Shown: piece after piece, positions 1 to 8,517 of the stretch | Position numbering within the stretch: position 1 is the stretch's first letter | How the letters are laid out: each line of letters starts with the position of its first letter | From: Siccibacter turicensis LMG 23730 | Lineage (GTDB): Bacteria; Pseudomonadota; Gammaproteobacteria; Enterobacterales; Enterobacteriaceae | Direction: 5' to 3' | DNA: 64,000 nucleotides | Assembly (NCBI RefSeq): GCF_000463155.2 | Contig: NZ_AWFZ01000042.1 | Coordinates: 262,281 to 326,280 of the forward strand | Position numbers and translations under genes: made by a program | The notes under the pieces: generated by a model | The model's database searches: none | What the model saw: the letters and a program-made list of their open reading frames with translations, nothing else | What the model was told of the DNA's origin: nothing

Positions 1-1
1 G

Positions 2-613
2 GAGAGCCGTTTCGGCAAGATTCAGGGGAAAGAGGATATCTTCTCGGCGCTGGCGACCATGGCGTTTGAAGGCCGCCGCGAAACCTTCTTCACCAATGAG
101 CTGCTGGCCGCACTGAAGATGGTGGACCGGGGCGATATCGATGCCAGCAGCATGAAGGGCTCCTGGGCCGGCGCGATGGGGCAAAACCAGTTTATGCCCA
201 GCTCCTATCTGCGCTACGGCGTCGATGGCGACGGCGACGGCAAAATCGACATCTGGAACAACAGCGATGACATCTTCGCCTCGACGGCCAACTATCTGGC
301 CGAGGAGGGGTGGCAGAAAGGTGAGGGCTGGGGACGTGAGGTGCGTCTGCCGACGGGGTTTGACCGGGCGCGGGCCGGCACGGAAAGCGGGCAGGGTAAA
401 AGCGTGCGTGAATGGCGTGAGGACGGGGTAACAAAGGCCGACGGCGCGCCGCTGGCGAATATTGACCGGGAAGCGTGGATCATTCTGCCGGAGGATGGCG
501 AGAACCGGGCCTTTATGGTCTATCCAAATTTTCGCACCCTGATGCACTGGAACCGCTCGTGGTACTTTGCCATCAGTATCGGCACGATGGCCGACGCGAT
601 TATCGGCGATTGA
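2..613 (+). CDS. Lytic murein transglycosylase, MltB family (5' end cut off)
   Basis: C-terminal 203 residues of a periplasmic transglycosylase that cleaves the MurNAc-GlcNAc bond of peptidoglycan and leaves an anhydro-MurNAc end. The frame is open to the left edge, so the start lies outside the window. The first visible residues, ESRFG, look like the motif that carries the catalytic glutamate of the MltB/Slt35 group, so the window begins almost exactly at the active site. Further in, GAMGQNQFMPSSY is the typical glycan-cleft motif, and VDGDGDGKIDIWN resembles the Asp-rich Ca-binding loop of Slt35. The end, with an aromatic-rich NRSWYFA segment, is usual for the family. It lies 60 bp upstream of ycgM. 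Whether the protein is soluble or lipid-anchored cannot be seen here. Confidence 0.85.
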   Translation, partial: ESRFGKIQGKEDIFSALATMAFEGRRETFFTNELLAALKMVDRGDIDASSMKGSWAGAMGQNQFMPSSYLRYGVDGDGDGKIDIWNNSDDIFASTANYLAEEGWQKGEGWGREVRLPTGFDRARAGTESGQGKSVREWREDGVTKADGAPLANIDREAWIILPEDGENRAFMVYPNFRTLMHWNRSWYFAISIGTMADAIIGD

Positions 614-673
614 CACGCCCGCCGCCGGACGCGGATAGTATTTCTTCAACGCACCTGAGGACAGGGGGAAGGT

Positions 674-1333
674 ATGTATCAACATCATAACTGGCAGGGC
701 GCCCTGCTGGATTATCCGGTAAGCAAAGTCGTGTGCGTGGGCAGCAACTACGCAAAGCATATTCAGGAGATGGGCAGCGCCACGCCGGAGGAGCCGGTGC
801 TGTTTATCAAGCCGGAAACCGCGCTGTGCGATCTGCGTCAGCCGATCTCTCTGCCCCAGGGGCTGGGGTCGGTGCATCACGAAGTGGAGATGGCGGTGCT
901 GATCGGCTCGACTCTGCGTCATGCATCTGAAGAGCACGTCAGCCAGGCGATTGCCGGGTATGGCATTGCGCTCGATCTGACGCTGCGCGATCTCCAGGGC
1001 GAGCTGAAAAAGGCGGGCCGGCCGTGGGAGAAAGCAAAAGCCTTCGACAACGCCTGTCCGATTTCCGGGTTTATTCCCGCCGCGGCCTTCGAGGGAGATC
1101 CGCAGCGCGCCACGCTGGAGCTGCGCATTAACGGCGAAACGCGCCAGCACGGCTCGACCGCGGATATGATTCACCCCCTGGTGCCGCTTATCGCCTACAT
1201 GAGCCGCTTCTTCACCCTGCGCGCCGGGGATGTGATCCTGACCGGCACGCCGGAAGGGGTGGGGCCGCTTGCCAGCGGCGACGAGCTACAGCTCAGCCTC
1301 AACGGCCAGTCTGTCTCCACCCGGGTGCTCTGA
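674..1333 (+). CDS. ycgM: Fumarylacetoacetate hydrolase family protein YcgM
   Basis: 219 residues, the usual length for E. coli YcgM, a cytosolic member of the FAH superfamily (acylpyruvase/oxaloacetate decarboxylase type). Family hallmarks are visible: VCVGSNYAKH near residue 20, the metal-binding acidic patch HHEVEMAVLIG near residue 70, LTLRDLQ near residue 103, and the C-terminal LTGTPEGVGPL signature. A strong Shine-Dalgarno (AGGGGGAAGG) lies 1 to 10 nt before the ATG. It is followed by ycgN in the same direction, as in E. coli. The exact physiological substrate is not shown by the sequence. Confidence 0.93.
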   Translation: MYQHHNWQGALLDYPVSKVVCVGSNYAKHIQEMGSATPEEPVLFIKPETALCDLRQPISLPQGLGSVHHEVEMAVLIGSTLRHASEEHVSQAIAGYGIALDLTLRDLQGELKKAGRPWEKAKAFDNACPISGFIPAAAFEGDPQRATLELRINGETRQHGSTADMIHPLVPLIAYMSRFFTLRAGDVILTGTPEGVGPLASGDELQLSLNGQSVSTRVL

Positions 1334-1512
1334 CCCGCCCGGCCTTTACCGGCCCGCTTTGCGTGCGGGCCGCGCAGCTGGTAGAATCCGCCTCCGCCTT
1401 TGGGCCTGCTTGCCCGTGCCGCAACCGCCGCCGGGCATACGCGGGCCGCTCAGGAACTTTTTACGTGCCGGCCTACCCGACGGCACCCGCAAGATGAGAT
1501 GTGGTAAACGAT

Positions 1513-1959
1513 ATGGCTGACACCCCGTTCTGGCAGAGCAAAACCCTGGATGAAATGAGTGACGCAGAGTGGGAGTCACTGTGCGACGGCTGCGGCCAGT
1601 GCTGTCTGCACAAGCTGATGGACGAAGACTCTGATGAAATCTATTTCACCAACGTCGCCTGCAGCCAGCTCAACATCAAAACCTGCCAGTGCCGTAACTA
1701 CGAACGCCGCTTCGAGTACGAGCCAGACTGCATCAAACTGACCCGTGAAAACCTGCCGACCTTTGAGTGGCTGCCGCACACCTGCGCCTATCGCCTGCTG
1801 GCGGAAGGAAAGCCGCTCCCGGCCTGGCATCCGCTGCTCACCGGTTCCAAAGCGGCGATACACGGCGAGCGTATTTCGGTGCGCCATATCGCGGTGCGTG
1901 AATCCGAAGTGCGCGACTGGCAGGACCACATATTAAACAAACCCGACTGGGCGCAGTAA
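1513..1959 (+). CDS. ycgN: Conserved YkgJ-type zinc/iron-cluster protein YcgN
   Basis: 148 residues, a cytosolic protein of unknown function that is highly conserved in enterobacteria. The N-terminal core [13 protein letters not shown] (CxxCxxCC) and later Cys residues (NVAC, KTCQC, PDC, HTC) form the CxxCxxCC-domain pattern that is thought to bind Zn or an Fe-S cluster. I chose the ATG at 1513 because the product [20 protein letters not shown] lines up with E. coli YcgN. A GTG at 1501 would add four residues. The 167-bp gap after ycgM is GC-rich and has no clear terminator. Function is not inferred. Confidence 0.92.
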   Translation: MADTPFWQSKTLDEMSDAEWESLCDGCGQCCLHKLMDEDSDEIYFTNVACSQLNIKTCQCRNYERRFEYEPDCIKLTRENLPTFEWLPHTCAYRLLAEGKPLPAWHPLLTGSKAAIHGERISVRHIAVRESEVRDWQDHILNKPDWAQ

Positions 1960-2304
1960 TTCCCTCAGCCGCTCTCCCGCTTCAGGGAGGGCATGTGCTT
2001 GTGGTGCAGAAAACGCTATTTTCTGCGCCTGAACCAGCTTCAGGTTAATCTTATTCCCTTTTTATTTTTGGTAAAGGGCGCGATTATTTCCGCGCGAAAA
2101 AGACATTAAAGGGGATTTCTCTCTCACTTGCTTTACGCTCAATACCACGCTAATTATATTACTTCAGCTTTATTAATTATTAATAAATATGAGCTAATGG
2201 GTAAGAACCCTCTTAAATGCATTATTTCTAAGGTTGCTTTTAATCAATAGTCTCTTGCGCGGAGCGTGATAGCGTGAGCGCTTCTCCCTTCTGGAACAGA
2301 CATA
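1960..2304. other. AT-rich intergenic region with stem-loops
   Basis: 345 bp without a gene. Just after ycgN there is a stem-loop at 2003-2029 (GGTGCAGAAAA pairing with TTTTCTGCGCC through one GU, loop CGCTA), then a smaller one at 2028-2044. The first is a plausible ycgN 3'-end structure, although no uridine run follows it. From about 2130 to 2240 the sequence turns strongly AT-rich (TTTATTAATTATTAATAAATATG), unlike the flanking genes. This is consistent with a promoter or H-NS-type region for the small gene at 2305. Confidence 0.5.
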
Positions 2305-2598
2305 GTGAACCTCAGGTTAGCAGGCATGTTGGTCGCGCTGGCGATCGGTTTGACGGCAGGTAACACGGCGGCCGCACGGGAAGCGCGCCTCAGCGATGAG
2401 CAAATTACCCGGCAGATTATTCAGGACTCCATTGCCAGCTACTCAGGTAACTGCGCCTGCCCGTTCAACCGGGCGCGCAACGGCAGCGCCTGCGGCAAGC
2501 GCAGCGCATGGAGCCGCGCCGGTGGGGAATCACCGCTGTGCTATAAGGAGGATGTGACCCAGGAGATGATTGACCGCTGGCGGGAAACGCATCCGTAG
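2305..2598 (+). CDS. Small secreted cysteine-rich protein, function unknown
   Basis: 97 residues starting at GTG. Residues 1-24 (MNLRLAGMLVALAIGLTAGNTAAA) form a typical Sec signal peptide, so the product should be periplasmic. The mature part is short and polar. It carries four cysteines in the arrangement CAC-P (C50, C52), SACG (C63) and PLCY (C79), with the string GKRSAWSRAGG between them, which suggests two disulfides. I recognise this pattern as a recurring small-protein family but know no function. A weak GGAAC Shine-Dalgarno precedes the start. The AT-rich upstream region and isolation from operons suggest an accessory gene. Confidence 0.75.
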   Translation: MNLRLAGMLVALAIGLTAGNTAAAREARLSDEQITRQIIQDSIASYSGNCACPFNRARNGSACGKRSAWSRAGGESPLCYKEDVTQEMIDRWRETHP

Positions 2599-2931
2599 GC
2601 GGCTGTCTGTTACCCGTGTGAATAGTGGCTTCTGCTGCGCGCGCCGCTGTTCACACCCGGACATACTCTTTGAATGACTTTACGAAATAAAAGTATCATT
2701 TTGCGCCGGTTCGGTGCATCGTAAGCACTAATTGCGAATCGTCGCTGTAACAGTTCTGACTCTTCTGTTGCCAGACTCCTGGTCTCTTCATACCCGGCTC
2801 GACGCAGTAATAACACCCTTATTCAATAATGGTCTGCTTACACCTCGTAATATCGTAGCGCATCGTGAGAACGGCGTTAATTTCGTCTCATCGTGGCTAC
2901 CACTCTATTTCTTGCATGTAGATAACTCTGA
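2599..2931. other. Intergenic region upstream of lpxP
   Basis: 333 bp without a convincing gene. It holds the stem-loop listed separately and then about 270 bp of mixed composition, which presumably includes the lpxP promoter and a long leader. In E. coli lpxP is induced by cold, and long leaders are common in cold-shock genes, but I see no cold-box motif that I would defend. Short open frames here have no ribosome-binding site. Confidence 0.4.
2616..2656 (+). terminator. Long stem-loop after the small secreted protein gene
   Basis: 14-bp stem: 2616-2629 (GTGTGAATAGTGGC) pairs with 2643-2656 (GCCGCTGTTCACAC), with two GU pairs and a 13-nt loop. It begins 17 nt after the stop at 2598. No clean T-run follows (ACATACTCTTT), so it may be a weak terminator or an RNA-stabilising structure. 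Confidence 0.5.
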
Positions 2932-3846
2932 ATGTCACAAACATTTAAAACACATTTTTTACATCCGCGTCACTGGTTAACCTGGACCGGCGTCTCCATT
3001 CTGTGGCTGCTGGTGCAATTACCCTATCCGGTGCTGGCGAAACTCGGCAGTACCCTGGGGCGTCTGGCGCGTCCGTTTCTGAAGAAACGTGAATACGTTG
3101 CCAACCGCAATCTGGAATTATGCTTCCCGAAAATGGAAGCGGCGTCGCGCAACACGCTGCTTACCGATAACTTTACCTCTCTTGGCATGGCGCTGATCGA
3201 AACCGGGATGGCCTGGTTCTGGAGCGATGCGCGACTGCGTAAGCATTTCGACGTCGAAGGCTTTGCCAACCTGCAACACGCCCTGGATCAGGGCAAAGGC
3301 GTGATGGTCGTTGGCGTCCACTTTATGTCGCTTGAGCTGGGCGGACGCGTGATGGGGCTCTGCCGCCCGATGATGGCAACCTATCGCCCGCACAACAACC
3401 CGGTACTTGAGTGGGTGCAGACCCGCGGGCGCCTGCGCTCCAACAAAGCGATGATCGACCGCCGCAACCTGAAAGGGCTGGTGGGCGCGCTGAAGAAGGG
3501 CGAGGCCGTGTGGTTCGCGCCGGATCAGGACTATGGCCGCAAGGGCAGCGTGTTTGCGCCGTTCTTCGCGATGGAAAATACCGCGACCACCAACGGGACC
3601 TACGTTATCTCTCGTCTTTCTGGCGCCTCGATGCTCACCATCACCATGATCCGTCGCAAAGACAACGCTGGCTACCGCCTCTATATCGGCAACATGCTGA
3701 CCGACTATCCGTCGGGTAACGAGCAGGCCGCCGCCGGCTATATCAATAAGGTGATCGAGGACGAGATCCTGCGCGCGCCGGAGCAGTACCTCTGGGTGCA
3801 CCGCCGCTTCAAAACGCGCCCCTTGGGCGAAGCCGCCTCCTACTGA
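2932..3846 (+). CDS. lpxP: Kdo2-lipid IVA palmitoleoyltransferase LpxP
   Basis: 304 residues, an inner-membrane acyltransferase of the LpxL/LpxM/LpxP family. One N-terminal membrane helix spans about residues 16-35 (TWTGVSILWLLVQLPYPVL). The HX4(D/E) catalytic motif is H130 to E135 in VGVHFMSLELGGR. I prefer LpxP over its paralogue LpxL because LARPFLKKRE, NLELCFP, GMALIETGMAWFW, VGVHFMSLELGGRVMGL, MATYRPHNN and APFFAMENTATTNGTYV match LpxP as I recall it, whereas LpxL has HFLTLELGAR. E. coli LpxP adds palmitoleate in place of laurate at low temperature. In E. coli the gene lies elsewhere on the chromosome, so its place after ycgN is a synteny difference. The start has little Shine-Dalgarno. 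Confidence 0.88.
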   Translation: MSQTFKTHFLHPRHWLTWTGVSILWLLVQLPYPVLAKLGSTLGRLARPFLKKREYVANRNLELCFPKMEAASRNTLLTDNFTSLGMALIETGMAWFWSDARLRKHFDVEGFANLQHALDQGKGVMVVGVHFMSLELGGRVMGLCRPMMATYRPHNNPVLEWVQTRGRLRSNKAMIDRRNLKGLVGALKKGEAVWFAPDQDYGRKGSVFAPFFAMENTATTNGTYVISRLSGASMLTITMIRRKDNAGYRLYIGNMLTDYPSGNEQAAAGYINKVIEDEILRAPEQYLWVHRRFKTRPLGEAASY

Positions 3847-3987
3847 TCCCCTCTGCTCGCGCTGGCTGACAGCGCGAGCAGCATCGCCCTCCGCCCGTTC
3901 TGTCCACCTCCTGCGCTTACCGCCGTCTGCTTTACCCCCCAGGCACGAAAAACTCTTTGCCCCTGACCTGTATTTTTCCCGCAGTCT

Positions 3988-3995
3988 GTCGATAA
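3988..3995 (+). promoter_or_regulatory. Possible sigma-28 -10 element upstream of cheV
   Basis: GTCGATAA at 3988-3995 differs by one base from the flagellar sigma-28 -10 element GCCGATAA. The element 11 bp upstream (TGTATTTT, 3969-3976) matches TAAAGTTT only weakly. It is considered because cheV is a flagellar class 3 gene in Salmonella. The leader to the GTG start would be about 110 nt. Confidence 0.35.
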
Positions 3996-4109
3996 CTCCT
4001 TCAGAGCGAAATCTGTAACGCACGTGTCTGGCAGCAATGTGGATATTACGTTAACCACCATTCCTGACCCTCATGAGCTAACAACGATCCGAATACCGTG
4101 GAGGGAAAA

Positions 4110-5075
4110 GTGGATAACTTTCAGAAAGAGATTGATGAACGCGCGAACCTGGCGCTGTCGAACAAGTTCGAGCTGCTACTGTTTCGTCTGGGCATGGCAC
4201 CGCACGCCGACAAGTCCGAGCTGTTTGGCATCAACGTATTCAAGCTACGGGAAATCGTCCCGATGCCGTCCATCACCCGCGCGGCGGGTATGAAGTCTCC
4301 GCTGCTGGGCGTAGTCAGCATTCGCGACCAGATCATTCCCGTCATTGACCTGCCAGCCGTTGCCGGCTGCACCCCGACCACCGGGCTGAATCTGCTGCTG
4401 GTGACCGAGTATGCGCGCAGCACCCAGGCGTTTGCGGTGGAAGCGGTCGATAACATTGTGCGTCTGAACTGGAACCAGGTGCACCCGGCCGAGTCGGCCA
4501 TGAGCACCCGGAACATCACCAGCATCGCTTGTCTGGACGATGACAAGCAGAGCAATGAGCTGGCCATGGTGCTGGACGTGGAGCAGATCCTGTACGACAT
4601 CATCCCGTCTGCCCGCGATGTACCGGTGAAGGAAGTGAAGGATCGCACCTTCAACATCAAGCCTGGCGCGGTGGCTATCGTGGCGGAAGATTCCAAAGTG
4701 GCGCGTACCATGCTGGAGCAGGGCCTGAAAAGCATGGGTATCCCGGCACTGATGCACAATACCGGTCTCGAAGCCTGGGACAAAATCAAGCTGATGGCCA
4801 AAGAGGCGCAGGCGGAAGGGGTACCGATTGGCGACCGCATCGCCATGGTGCTGACCGATCTGGAAATGCCGGAGATGGACGGCTTTACCCTGACGCGTAA
4901 CATCAAGCTGGACGAGAAGCTCAAGCGCATCCCGGTAGTGATCCACTCCTCGCTGTCCGGTAGCGCCAACGAAGAGCACGTGCGTAAAGTAGGGGCCGAT
5001 GCCTACGTGGCGAAGTTTGAAATCAACGAACTGTCGGCGGTGATCCACCGCGTGCTCGACGACACGATCGTCTGA
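4110..5075 (+). CDS. cheV: Chemotaxis coupling protein CheV
   Basis: 321 residues. It couples chemoreceptors to CheA and adapts signalling through phosphorylation. The N-terminal CheW-like domain covers about residues 10-160. The receiver domain covers about 185-315, with acidic pocket E193/D194, phospho-acceptor D250 in LTDLEMPEMDG, the conserved S/T segment IHSSLSGSANEEH and a Lys in YVAKFE. I place the start at GTG 4110 because GGAGGG at 4100-4105 is correctly spaced for it and the product then begins MDNFQKEIDERANL, as in Salmonella CheV. A GTG at 4098 would add four residues but lies inside that ribosome-binding site. It is a single-gene unit followed by a hairpin at 5113. Confidence 0.95.
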   Translation: MDNFQKEIDERANLALSNKFELLLFRLGMAPHADKSELFGINVFKLREIVPMPSITRAAGMKSPLLGVVSIRDQIIPVIDLPAVAGCTPTTGLNLLLVTEYARSTQAFAVEAVDNIVRLNWNQVHPAESAMSTRNITSIACLDDDKQSNELAMVLDVEQILYDIIPSARDVPVKEVKDRTFNIKPGAVAIVAEDSKVARTMLEQGLKSMGIPALMHNTGLEAWDKIKLMAKEAQAEGVPIGDRIAMVLTDLEMPEMDGFTLTRNIKLDEKLKRIPVVIHSSLSGSANEEHVRKVGADAYVAKFEINELSAVIHRVLDDTIV

Positions 5076-5112
5076 TTGTCACGTCACGCTCTCCCTGCCA
5101 TCAGGGCATAAA

Positions 5113-5134
5113 AAAGGTCGCCGAAGCGACCTTT
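5113..5134. terminator. Intrinsic terminator between cheV and a small convergent gene
   Basis: 9-bp stem AAAGGTCGC (5113-5121) and GCGACCTTT (5126-5134) with a CGAA loop. In the minus direction it is followed by six T (5115-5110). In the plus direction there are only three T, so it is the stronger terminator for the minus-strand gene at 5146-5235. Confidence 0.85.
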
Positions 5135-5145
5135 ATGCTATCTAT

Positions 5146-5235
5146 CTATTTCTTTGTCGGCGTCGGCTGTTTGTCGCCGGACTCGGGTGCATCATTAGGA
5201 TTGTCTTTTTCTACTTGCGTCATGTAATAGCGCAT
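5146..5235 (-). CDS. Small hydrophilic protein of 29 residues, unknown function
   Basis: Short open frame downstream of dsbB on the same strand. The translation begins MRYYMTQVEKDNPNDAPES and ends QPTPTKK: it is hydrophilic, Pro- and Lys-rich at the end, with no membrane segment or cysteine. An AGGAGG ribosome-binding site lies 5 nt before the ATG at 5235. An ATG one codon earlier (5238) is too close to it. The frame is bounded by a dsbB terminator upstream and an intrinsic terminator beginning 12 nt after its stop, with a CTATACT -10 element about 30 nt before the start. These signals make a complete small transcription unit, and that, rather than homology, is why I call it a gene. I do not recognise the family. 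Confidence 0.65.
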   Translation of the reverse strand: MRYYMTQVEKDNPNDAPESGDKQPTPTKK

Positions 5236-5266
5236 CATTCCTCCTCAGTTGCCGGACACAGATCTC

Positions 5267-5273
5267 AGTATAG
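5267..5273 (-). promoter_or_regulatory. Probable -10 element (sigma-S-like) of the 29-codon gene
   Basis: On the minus strand the sequence reads CCTATACT. It is a TATACT -10 (5267-5272) preceded by C, the base favoured at -13 by sigma-S, and has no good -35. Predicted start is near 5259, giving a leader of about 24 nt. The same CCTATACT core occurs at ymgE and ychH in this window. Confidence 0.5.
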
Positions 5274-5310
5274 GAAAGCCTGCGGCAAAGAAGCCAGGCG
5301 GCAGAACGAA

Positions 5311-5334
5311 AAAACGCTCCCGGGGGAGCGTTTT
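5311..5334. terminator. dsbB intrinsic terminator
   Basis: 11-bp stem AAAACGCTCCC (5311-5321) and GGGAGCGTTTT (5324-5334), with a run of A on its left that becomes a U-run for minus-strand transcripts. It starts 2 nt after the dsbB stop codon. Confidence 0.88.
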
Positions 5335-5336
5335 GT

Positions 5337-5867
5337 TTAGCGACCGAACAGATCGCGCCGTTTGGGTTTCAGCGGCTGGGCAATCAGCACCAGCACGGCC
5401 ACCAGCAGGTAGGCGGCAAAAATACCCATCAGCCACTGCGGCATCTCCAGGGTTAAAAACTCCCACTGACGAACCGAGCAGTCACCGGACGCCACGAACA
5501 CCTGCGGCAGCCACTTGTCGAGGGGCAGCCAGGTCGGAAACTTCGCGGCAAACGGGCAGACGGCGAACGGAGAAGGGTGAAGCTGGATCATGGTGTGCTC
5601 ATAGGCGAGCCGTAATCCTTCCCAGGCGCTGTAAATCCACAGCGCAATCGCCCCGTAGCGCAGCGGTGTGGTGGGGGCGATGGCACCCACAAGTCCCGCG
5701 CCCATGATGCCGAACAGCGCGCAGCGTTCATAGATACACAGTACGCACGGCTTGAGCAGCATCACGTGCTGGAAATAGAGTGCCACCAGCTCAAGGGCAA
5801 ACGCCGTGAAGGCCATAAGCAGCCAGGCACCCCGTCCGCGCGAGCACTGATTCAAATATCGCAACAT
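5337..5867 (-). CDS. dsbB: Disulfide bond formation protein B
   Basis: 176 residues, the same as E. coli DsbB. It is a four-helix inner-membrane protein that reoxidises periplasmic DsbA and passes the electrons to quinone. Both essential cysteine pairs are present: C41-V-L-C44 in the first periplasmic loop and C104/C130 in the second (FAVC, SGDC). The start at 5867 gives [15 protein letters not shown], aligned with E. coli; the longer open frame upstream is not used. It lies 127 bp downstream of nhaB on the same strand, as in E. coli. A strong hairpin follows the stop. Confidence 0.97.
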   Translation of the reverse strand: MLRYLNQCSRGRGAWLLMAFTAFALELVALYFQHVMLLKPCVLCIYERCALFGIMGAGLVGAIAPTTPLRYGAIALWIYSAWEGLRLAYEHTMIQLHPSPFAVCPFAAKFPTWLPLDKWLPQVFVASGDCSVRQWEFLTLEMPQWLMGIFAAYLLVAVLVLIAQPLKPKRRDLFGR

Positions 5868-5994
5868 AATCCCGTTTCCCTGCATTATGCGGTAAAGCGG
5901 CAGTGTAAACGAAAACGTGCCGCCCGCCACCACGCTGTCAAAAAATATCTGACGAAACGGCGTCTGTCGGGCCAGAAGCAGCCCGACAAGACGA

Positions 5995-7533
5995 TTATTT
6001 TGCGATAAGCCCGCTGGCAAGCAGCCAGTCGGTGACCGGCAACAGCGTGTACTCCACGCACAGCCAGCCGGTGAGGGTGAGCACCACGGTGTAAGGCAGC
6101 GCCATCCACACCATGCGGCCATAGGAGAGGCGGATCAGCGGCGCCAGGGAGGAGGTCAGCAGGAACAGGAACGCGGCCTGGCCGTTTGGCGTCGCCACCG
6201 ACGGCAGGTTGGTGCCGGTGTTGATCGCTACCGCCAGCAGGTGATACTGCTCCAGCGAGATAACGCCCTGTTCGAACGCGTGCTTCGCTTCGTTGATGTA
6301 CACCGTCCCCACAAACACGTTATCCGATACCGACGACAGCAGGCCGTTAAACAGATAGAACAGCGAAAGCTGGGACTGCGGCTCCGCCTGCAGCACGTAG
6401 CCGATAATAGGCGTGAACAGGCGCTGGTCGATAATCACCGCCACCACCGCAAAGAACACGGTCAGCAGGGCGGTGAAGGGCAGGGACTCGGTAAAGGCTT
6501 TGCCAATGGTGTGCTCGTCCGTGACGCCGCATAGCGAGGTGGCGAGGATAATCACCGACAGGCCGATAAGTCCCACCTCAGCCAGATGCAGGGCGAGGGC
6601 CACAATCACCCAGACGCCGATAATGCCTTGCACAATTAGCCGCATGCGCTCCTGGCGGGTGCGGCTGGCGTTGGCTTTATCTTCATAGTCGCGCAGGATC
6701 TGACGCACTTTCTCCGGGAGCGGCTCGCCGTAGCCGAAGCGGCGGGTCTTCTCCAGCAGCACGCAGGTCAGCAGGCCGAGCACCAGCACCGGCAGGCTCA
6801 CCGGCGCCACGCGCAGCATAAACTCCACGAAGTCCCACTTCACGGTCTGGGCGATCAGCAGGTTCTGAGGCTCGCCGACCATGGTGATGACGCCGCCCAG
6901 CGCTGTACCGACCCCGGCGTGCATCATCAGGCTGCGTAAAAAGCCGCGGAACTGCTCGAGCGTGGATTGCGTTTCGCTCTCCAGCCCTGAGTCATCGTGA
7001 AGCTCAGCGGCGTTGTCGCCTTTCGAGGCCACGCGATGGTAAATCCCGTAGAACCCGACCGCGACGCTGATCACCACGGCGATAACCGTCAGGGCATCAA
7101 GGAAGGCCGACAGGAATGCTGCCGCGAGGCAGAACGCCAGCGAGAGCAGCGTCTTGGAGCGCAGCGACAGCAGCAGGCGGGTGAACACGGTCAGCAGCAG
7201 CTGCTTCATGAACCAGATGCCGGCCACCATGAAAATTAACAGCAGTACCACTTCGAGGTTGGCGGCAATCTCTTCCCGCACGCGTTCGGCGCTGGTCATG
7301 CCGATGGCCACGGCTTCAATAGCCAGCAGACCGCCCGGCAACAGCGGGTAGCACTTCAGCGCCATACCGAGGGTAAAGATGAACTCCACCACCAGCAGCC
7401 AGCCTGCGGCGAAGGGGTTAACGACATAGACGATGGGGTTGATTACCAGAAAAGCCAGAAGTGTCAGTTTGTACCAGTCAGGGGACTGACCTAAAAAGTT
7501 ACGAAAAACGGCGCGGCCGTATGAAATTTCCAC
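5995..7533 (-). CDS. nhaB: Na+/H+ antiporter NhaB
   Basis: 512 residues (E. coli about 513). Electrogenic sodium/proton antiporter of the inner membrane with about a dozen hydrophobic segments. Conserved stretches include [13 protein letters not shown] at the N-terminus, [68 protein letters not shown] and [20 protein letters not shown]. The start is taken as GTG at 7533 (product begins (M)[12 protein letters not shown]), matching the family. The longer frame from 7632 adds 33 unrelated residues. It is divergent from fadR and upstream of dsbB. Confidence 0.97.
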   Translation of the reverse strand: MEISYGRAVFRNFLGQSPDWYKLTLLAFLVINPIVYVVNPFAAGWLLVVEFIFTLGMALKCYPLLPGGLLAIEAVAIGMTSAERVREEIAANLEVVLLLIFMVAGIWFMKQLLLTVFTRLLLSLRSKTLLSLAFCLAAAFLSAFLDALTVIAVVISVAVGFYGIYHRVASKGDNAAELHDDSGLESETQSTLEQFRGFLRSLMMHAGVGTALGGVITMVGEPQNLLIAQTVKWDFVEFMLRVAPVSLPVLVLGLLTCVLLEKTRRFGYGEPLPEKVRQILRDYEDKANASRTRQERMRLIVQGIIGVWVIVALALHLAEVGLIGLSVIILATSLCGVTDEHTIGKAFTESLPFTALLTVFFAVVAVIIDQRLFTPIIGYVLQAEPQSQLSLFYLFNGLLSSVSDNVFVGTVYINEAKHAFEQGVISLEQYHLLAVAINTGTNLPSVATPNGQAAFLFLLTSSLAPLIRLSYGRMVWMALPYTVVLTLTGWLCVEYTLLPVTDWLLASGLIAK

Positions 7534-7748
7534 GAAATTGTTCCCGTACGAGCGGTAAAAAGAGAGGTCACGACTCAGGGTAGAGGACAGGCGCGCCGCA
7601 GGCAAGGCGCAAATGCTAACGCAACCTGACACTCATTGACAAAAATCGAAGAACGATCCCCTTTTTGCGGTTGCATGCTGCTATCTGCGCCCCGGCGCCT
7701 CTGGTATGATGAGTGAATTTGCTAAAGCAATGTAATGGAAATCTCTCT

Positions 7749-8468
7749 ATGGTGATTAAGGCGCAAAGCCCTGCGGGTTTCGCGGAAGAGTATATTATCG
7801 AAAGCATCTGGAATAATCGTTTCCCTGCCGGTTCGATCCTCCCTGCTGAACGTGAACTCTCTGAATTAATTGGCGTTACCCGCACCACACTTCGTGAAGT
7901 CTTGCAGCGCCTCGCCCGTGATGGCTGGTTAACCATCCAGCACGGTAAGCCCACAAAAGTGAACAACTTCTGGGAAACCTCCGGCCTCAACATCCTCGAA
8001 ACGCTGGCGCGGCTCGATCACGAAAGCGTACCGCAGCTGATTGATAATCTGCTCTCGGTGCGTACCAACATTTCAACCATCTTTATTCGCACCGCGTTCC
8101 GTCAGCATCCTGAGGATGCGCAGCGGGTGCTGGCGACCGCCGATGAAGTGGAAGATCACGCTGACGCCTTTGCCCAGCTCGACTACAACATCTTCCGCGG
8201 GCTGGCGTTCGCGTCCGGTAACCCCATTTACGGGCTTATCATCAACGGGATGAAGGGGCTGTACACCCGCATTGGCCGCCACTACTTCTCCAATCCGGAG
8301 GCGCGTAGCCTGGCGCTGGGCTTCTACCACACCCTCGCCACGCTGTGCCGCGAAGGGCAACACGACAAGGTGTATGAAACCGTCCGTCGCTATGGCCATG
8401 ACAGCGGCGAGATCTGGCACCGGATGCAAAAAACCATGCCGGGCGATCTGGCGATGCACAGTCGCTAA
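7749..8468 (+). CDS. fadR: Fatty acid metabolism regulator FadR
   Basis: 239 residues, identical in length to E. coli FadR. GntR-family regulator that represses fad genes and activates fabA/fabB; long-chain acyl-CoA releases it from DNA. The winged-helix domain covers about residues 9-73, with the recognition region [34 protein letters not shown]. The rest is the all-helical acyl-CoA-binding FCD domain. The start at 7749 ([15 protein letters not shown]) is chosen over an in-frame ATG 36 nt upstream because it matches the family. It is divergent from nhaB and followed at once by a strong terminator. Confidence 0.97.
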   Translation: MVIKAQSPAGFAEEYIIESIWNNRFPAGSILPAERELSELIGVTRTTLREVLQRLARDGWLTIQHGKPTKVNNFWETSGLNILETLARLDHESVPQLIDNLLSVRTNISTIFIRTAFRQHPEDAQRVLATADEVEDHADAFAQLDYNIFRGLAFASGNPIYGLIINGMKGLYTRIGRHYFSNPEARSLALGFYHTLATLCREGQHDKVYETVRRYGHDSGEIWHRMQKTMPGDLAMHSR

Positions 8469-8470
8469 AC

Positions 8471-8498
8471 AAAAAGGCCACCGCGAGGTGGCCTTTTT
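8471..8498. terminator. Bidirectional terminator between fadR and ycgB
   Basis: 12-bp stem AAAAAGGCCACC (8471-8482) and GGTGGCCTTTTT (8487-8498) with a GCGA loop, and A/T runs on both sides. It lies between two convergent genes. Confidence 0.92.
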
Positions 8499-8517
8499 TA
8501 TGGCGCGAGCATCGCGC

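Noticed and set aside
3118-4023. 301-codon open frame antisense to lpxP
   Set aside because: Arg/His/Gly-rich translation with no domain, no ribosome-binding site, and overlap with a well-conserved gene.
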